A DNA stretch of 38,004 bases from Armatimonadota bacterium. GTDB taxonomy: Bacteria > Armatimonadota > JAAZEB01. Numbering within the stretch: the stretch's first letter is position 1; every line of letters starts with the position of its first letter. Of this stretch, positions 34,542-38,004 are shown one piece after another. The stretch spans positions 1-38,004 of the forward strand of contig DUUU01000011.1 of NCBI GenBank assembly GCA_012841485.1. The letters run 5' to 3'. The position numbers were made by a program, and so were the translations under genes. The notes below the pieces were generated by a model. That model searched no databases. It was given only the letters and a program-made list of their open reading frames with translations, and was not told where the DNA came from.

Positions 34542-35351
34542 ATGAAGATCGCGGTACAGCTCAATCTGCTCCCCGGGGGCAGCGTCAGTGATAAGCAGAA
34601 GTGGGCCGCCGACCATGGCGTCGAGGGGATCGAGGTTTCCGCCGGAAACTACCCTGTCGACCGGCTCGACCAGGCGCGTGCCGACTTCGAGGCGAGCCCG
34701 GTACCCCTCTGCTCGGTGTGCGGGAATCCCACGTTTGACTTCCTGGATCCCGACCCGGCAAAGCGGCGCAACAGCATCGAGCAGTGCAAGGCCTATCTGA
34801 AGTTCTGCGGTGAGATGGGCGCCACGGGCCAGATCGTGCCCCCGATCTTCGGGCCGCCGCGCATTCCGGACCTCTCACCCTACGCCGACGCGATCACGCT
34901 GGAGAAGAACCTCCTGGTCGAGTTGTGCAAGGAGCTGGGCGATGTCGCGGCGGAAGCCGGCTCCTACCTCCTTCTCGAGCCGCTGAACCGCTATGAGCAG
35001 CACCTCCTGCGCCGACAGGCGGATGGCGTGGAGATCATCGAGCGGTGCGGGCACCCCGCCGTGGCGCTCATCTCCGACTTCTTCCATATGCACATTGAGG
35101 AGACCAACACGCCGGACGCCCTTCGCGCCGCCGGCAAGCACGTGCGCCACTGCCACCTCGCGGACAACACCCGCCTCGAGCCGGGAACGGGCGACATTGA
35201 CTACGTGGCCGGCATGCGCGCCCTCCTCGACATCGGCTTCCAGGGCTACATGGCCTATGAGTGTGGCCTCTCCGGGCCAGACCGCGCAGCCTCCCTGGCC
35301 AAGAGCCTTGATTACCTGCGGGGGTGCATCGAGAAGGCGCGCGCGCGGTAG
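34542..35351 (+). CDS. Sugar phosphate isomerase/epimerase (xylose-isomerase-like TIM barrel)
   Basis: 269 residues from ATG 34542. The AP-endonuclease-2/xylose-isomerase-like barrel shows the usual metal quartet: Glu146 in LLLEPLNRYE, Asp179 in ALISDFFHMHIEE, His205 in RHCHLADNTRLEPGTGDIDY, and Glu240 in GYMAYECGLSG. The GxGDIDY segment after the His is typical of hydroxypyruvate isomerase, tagatose epimerase and inosose-dehydratase relatives. It probably isomerises, epimerises or dehydrates a sugar or keto-acid with a divalent metal. It is the first gene of a five-gene plus-strand operon. Small hairpins such as GCAGTG/CACTGC (about 34469-34484) occur in its leader. Confidence 0.9.
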   Translation: MKIAVQLNLLPGGSVSDKQKWAADHGVEGIEVSAGNYPVDRLDQARADFEASPVPLCSVCGNPTFDFLDPDPAKRRNSIEQCKAYLKFCGEMGATGQIVPPIFGPPRIPDLSPYADAITLEKNLLVELCKELGDVAAEAGSYLLLEPLNRYEQHLLRRQADGVEIIERCGHPAVALISDFFHMHIEETNTPDALRAAGKHVRHCHLADNTRLEPGTGDIDYVAGMRALLDIGFQGYMAYECGLSGPDRAASLAKSLDYLRGCIEKARAR

Positions 35352-35367
35352 GATGGGAGAAGCGGGT

Positions 35368-36381
35368 ATGCGCTTGAAGGTGGCGTTGGTGACGGCCAAC
35401 GCGGAACGAGTGCCGGCCTGGGCGCGCGAGGAGATTGCCCAGGAGGGGATCGAGCTGGTGGCGCGGCAATGTCGTACCACCGAGGATGCCGTGGAGCTGG
35501 CGCGTGACGCCGATGTGGTCTGGCTTTTCGGGGCCAACCGCGTGCTCACGCCGGAGAGCCTCTCGCAGCTGCCCCGGTGCGCCGCGGTGATGCGCTCCGG
35601 GAGCGGCACCGATGATCTCCCCGTGGAGGAGGCCACGCGCCTGGGTATGCTGGTGGTGAACACGCCGGCGGCTATTGCGGAAGCGGTGGCGGAGCACGCT
35701 ATCGCGCTCCTCTTCGCGATTCTCCGGCAGACTTCAAGACTCGACCGCGTGGTGCGCGAGGGCCGGTGGGGCGGTGGCGGCACGCGCGTGCCTGGGCTGC
35801 TTGGAGGCGGGGTCCTCGGGCTCGTCGGCTTCGGGCATATCGGCCGGCACGTCGTGCGGAAGCTGCGCGGTTTCGAGTTGCGTATCCTGGTGAGCGATCC
35901 GGCGGTGTCGGCGGAGGAGATGGCGCGCTACGGCGCCGAGCCGGCATCGCTGGAGGAGATCCTGCCCCAGGCGGATTTCCTCTCGCTTCACTGCCCCCTG
36001 ATCCCGGCGACGCGCGGCCTCATTGGCGAGGCGCAACTGCGCCAGATGAAGCCGACCGCCTACCTGGTCAACACCACGCGCGGCGGGGTGGTGGACGAGG
36101 CCGCGCTCGTGCGCGCGCTTCGCGAGGGGTGGATCGCCGGGGCTGCCCTGGACGTGCTGGAGCAAGAGCCGCCGCCTCCCGATCACCCCTTGTTCACCCT
36201 GGAGAATGTCGTGATCACCCCGCACATGGCCGCCTCTTCTGTTCGGTTCGAGCAGGACTTCTGGAGGCACTCGGTGCGCGCGCTGGCGGCTTTGGCCCGG
36301 CATGAATGGCCCGACTCATGGGTGAACCATGGCGTGACGCCCCGCTGGCCTGAGCTGGCCGGCGGCCCTGGCCCCCGGTAG
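35368..36381 (+). CDS. D-2-hydroxyacid dehydrogenase (NAD-binding)
   Basis: 337 residues from ATG 35368, preferred over ATG 35353 because GGGAG sits 8 bases upstream. The Rossmann domain has GLVGFGHIG (151-159), and the catalytic trio is intact: Arg238 in NTTRGG, Glu267 in LDVLEQEP, and His286 in ITPHMAASS. N-terminal substrate domain: RSGSGTDDLPVEEATRLGMLVVNTP. The family includes phosphoglycerate, glyoxylate/hydroxypyruvate and lactate dehydrogenases; the sequence does not fix the substrate. It oxidises or reduces a D-2-hydroxy acid in the cytoplasm. It lies 16 bases after the isomerase. Pairing with an isomerase and an aldolase suggests handling of a sugar-acid intermediate. Confidence 0.93.
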   Translation: MRLKVALVTANAERVPAWAREEIAQEGIELVARQCRTTEDAVELARDADVVWLFGANRVLTPESLSQLPRCAAVMRSGSGTDDLPVEEATRLGMLVVNTPAAIAEAVAEHAIALLFAILRQTSRLDRVVREGRWGGGGTRVPGLLGGGVLGLVGFGHIGRHVVRKLRGFELRILVSDPAVSAEEMARYGAEPASLEEILPQADFLSLHCPLIPATRGLIGEAQLRQMKPTAYLVNTTRGGVVDEAALVRALREGWIAGAALDVLEQEPPPPDHPLFTLENVVITPHMAASSVRFEQDFWRHSVRALAALARHEWPDSWVNHGVTPRWPELAGGPGPR

Positions 36382-36431
36382 GCCGCGCCACTCGTTGAGC
36401 AGGCCCATCGGCTGAGTGGAAAGGAATGAAG

Positions 36432-37061
36432 ATGTTTGAGGAATGGCTGCCCCGCCTGGCCGCGCTGCCGACGGCGGCGCTGAGCGACGTGATGCGACGC
36501 CGGGGGATGGACCCCGGCACGATGCACTCCTCGATGAAGCCTGTCTGGGAAGGCGCGGAGGTGTGTGGCCCCGCCTTCACCGCGCGCACCTATCCGGGAG
36601 CGACGCACGCCAGCGGCCTGGCGCTGTCCCAGGCCTGCCCGGGCGATGTGGTCGTGCTCGCGGGGTGCGGCCATACCGAGGCGATCCTTTGGGGCGAGAT
36701 CTTCAGCACCGCCGCCAAGCAGCAGGGTCTTGGAGGCACGGTGATTGATGGAGCGGCCCGTGACATCGCTGGCATCCGGGAGCTGGGCTACCCCGTCTTC
36801 GCGCGCGCCGTGACGCCGCGCGGCGGCACAGGCGATTCCCAGCAGTCCGAAACGCAGATCCCGATCCAGTGCGCCGGAATTGTGGTCCACCCGGGCGACC
36901 TGGTGCGCGGCGATAGCGACGGCGTCGTGGTGATTCCCGCGGCGCTCGCCAGCGAGATCATCACCGAAACGGAAGCGTTCCACGCCCGCGAGGAGCGGAT
37001 CCTGAAGTTCCTCCGCGAGGGCGTTCCGTTGGGTGAGGCGTGCCGCCGGGCAGCCGAGTAG
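36432..37061 (+). CDS. RraA / 4-hydroxy-4-methyl-2-oxoglutarate aldolase family protein
   Basis: 209 residues from ATG 36432, preferred over ATG 36426 because AAAGGA is 6 bases upstream. Family motifs: AALSDVMRRRG, WGEIFSTAAKQQGLGGTVIDGAARD (metal and substrate loop with Asp106, Arg110 and Asp111), and IPIQCAGIVVHPGDLVRGDSDGVVVIP. The family ranges from the RNase E inhibitor RraA to aldolases cleaving 4-hydroxy-2-oxo acids and oxaloacetate; the operon context favours an aldolase or decarboxylase. The acidic residue often found a few positions after the RD pair is Gly here (RDIAGI). It lies 50 bases after the dehydrogenase, with the HAD gene 15 bases beyond. Confidence 0.88.
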   Translation: MFEEWLPRLAALPTAALSDVMRRRGMDPGTMHSSMKPVWEGAEVCGPAFTARTYPGATHASGLALSQACPGDVVVLAGCGHTEAILWGEIFSTAAKQQGLGGTVIDGAARDIAGIRELGYPVFARAVTPRGGTGDSQQSETQIPIQCAGIVVHPGDLVRGDSDGVVVIPAALASEIITETEAFHAREERILKFLREGVPLGEACRRAAE

Positions 37062-37076
37062 GAGAGGGGGGATCGC

Positions 37077-37820
37077 GTGCTGGAGGGAAGAAGCCATGGG
37101 GTGACAACCGCGCGGCACTCCTCCAGCACGCCGTCCCCTCGTTGCGTCTTCTTTGATGCCTTTGGCACGCTGATCACCCTCAACCGCCCCTTCGAGCGGC
37201 TGAGGGCGAACCTGGAATCGCTGGGATACTCCATTCCGCTGGGCGACGTGGAAGCGGCGATGCGCCAGGAGTTCGCCTACTACATCGCGCACAGCGTGAA
37301 GGCGTGTGATCCCGATCAGCTGCGCCGCCTCCGCCTGGAGTGCGCCGGCGTGCTCCTCGCGGCCCTCCACGAGCGAGGCTACCCGCTTTCCGTGGGCCGC
37401 GAGAAGACGATGGACGCGCTGATGGATGCCATCCGCTTCGAGCTCTACCCGGACGCGCTCCCCACGCTCCAAGCCTTGAAGGGGCAGGGGATCGGGATCG
37501 GGCTCATCAGCAACTGGGATTGCTCGCTGCGACAGGTGGTCTACGATCTCGGCCTCGATGCCTACCTGGAGTGCGTCATCATCTCGGCGCTCTGTGGGCG
37601 CGAGAAGCCGGACCCGAGCCTCTTCCACGAGGCGCTCCGCCGCGCCGACGCCGCCGTCGAGGATGTGATCCACATCGGCGACTCCTACGAGAAGGATGTT
37701 CTGGGTGCCCGCGCCGCCGGCATCGCGCCCATCCTCCTCGACCGGCAGGGAAAGCATTCCCCCGGTGATGTGCCGGTGGTTCGAGATCTCCTCGAGGCGG
37801 TGGAGCTGATGGCAGGATAG
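37077..37820 (+). CDS. HAD family hydrolase (HAD-IA phosphatase-like)
   Basis: 247 residues from GTG 37077, with GGAGAGGGGG upstream. Motif I is FFDAFGTL with nucleophile Asp27 and Phe in place of the second Asp, common in HAD-IA enzymes. A helical cap follows (about 35-115), then motif II LISNWD, motif III Lys in GREKPDPSLFHEAL, and motif IV HIGDSYEKDVLGARAAG. It probably dephosphorylates a small phosphorylated metabolite; the missing second Asp also fits haloacid-dehalogenase relatives. As part of the operon it likely acts on an intermediate of the same pathway. An N-terminal 20-residue extension is Ser/Thr-rich and may be overpredicted. Confidence 0.9.
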   Translation: MLEGRSHGVTTARHSSSTPSPRCVFFDAFGTLITLNRPFERLRANLESLGYSIPLGDVEAAMRQEFAYYIAHSVKACDPDQLRRLRLECAGVLLAALHERGYPLSVGREKTMDALMDAIRFELYPDALPTLQALKGQGIGIGLISNWDCSLRQVVYDLGLDAYLECVIISALCGREKPDPSLFHEALRRADAAVEDVIHIGDSYEKDVLGARAAGIAPILLDRQGKHSPGDVPVVRDLLEAVELMAG

Positions 37821-37878
37821 TCCGCGGGCCGGGCGTGCGGGCGAGGCGATGGTCACGCCTGGAACAGGGAGAGAGACG

Positions 37879-38004
37879 ATGCGTGAAGTGCGTTGGGAGC
37901 GGATGTTCCCGGATCAACTGGAGCAGGCGTTTGCGGAATGCCCGCTCCTTTACCTGACTTACGGATTGTGCGAGCCCCATGGACCGCACTGCGCCCTCGG
38001 TCTC
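37879..38004 (+). CDS. Creatininase family protein (partial, N-terminus only)
   Basis: 42 residues are visible from ATG 37879, with AGGGAGAG upstream. The block YLTYGLCEPHGPHCALGL matches the creatininase-family N-terminus (LPVGSxEQHGPHLPLG), with its metal ligands Glu and His. The family are metal-dependent amidohydrolases (creatinine, formamide and mycofactocin-type precursors). The rest of the gene is outside the window, so activity and exact subfamily are unknown. It is 58 bases after the HAD gene and appears to continue the same operon. Confidence 0.82.
   Translation, partial: MREVRWERMFPDQLEQAFAECPLLYLTYGLCEPHGPHCALGL

Noticed and set aside
36183..37856. Minus-strand open frame of 557 codons across the last operon
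   Set aside because: It overlaps three well-supported plus-strand enzymes and reads as an Arg/His/Glu-rich mirror.

Overview
This is a high-GC window in which most genes carry clear Shine-Dalgarno sequences. It looks like a chromosomal segment of an Armatimonadota (or closely related) bacterium. The main clue is four stand-alone type IV pilin-like genes that share a [14 protein letters not shown] start, a [10 protein letters not shown] segment and a C-terminal H-X9-DG signature, a combination I associate with Armatimonadota and Planctomycetes. Paired outer-membrane-type beta-barrels fit a diderm envelope. No rRNA, tRNA, CRISPR array, transposase or prophage module was found.

Positions 1-5859 hold a type IV pilus / type II secretion-like cluster, all on the minus strand: PilB ATPase with a tandem MshEN-type N-terminus, PilC platform, three paralogous small pseudopilins (one with a damaged processing site) and the start of a PilX-like protein that runs off the window. 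A 577-base hairpin-rich region separates it from a plus-strand pair (6437-9303) encoding a secreted TolB-like propeller/LamG protein and a secreted TIM-barrel glycosidase-like protein, translationally coupled through TGATG. A two-way terminator and a thioredoxin with an N-terminal zinc ribbon follow.

Positions 10453-18880 hold an H-X9-DG pilin, a sialidase-like propeller, then a minus-strand run of an FtsB-like protein, pyruvate kinase, enolase, FolK and two paralogous beta-barrels. A 755-residue exported metacaspase (19461-21728) follows. Positions 22367-26924 hold a second H-X9-DG pilin, an SprA-like HExxH protein, and a tight D-threonine-aldolase-like / ribulose-phosphate epimerase / small DnaG-like primase unit.

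The right end is mostly carbohydrate or organic-acid metabolism: a Gfo/Idh/MocA oxidoreductase lacking the usual catalytic Lys, a URO-D-fold protein, HrpB helicase, two more H-X9-DG pilins and OsmC. It closes with a five-gene plus-strand operon (34542 to the window end): sugar isomerase, 2-hydroxyacid dehydrogenase, RraA/HMG-aldolase-like protein, HAD phosphatase and creatininase family. That operon is the best candidate for an undescribed pathway. The degenerate pseudopilin, the individually promoted H-X9-DG pilins with hairpins at their 5' ends, the structured leader at 6280-6413 and the exported metacaspase are the other points of interest.
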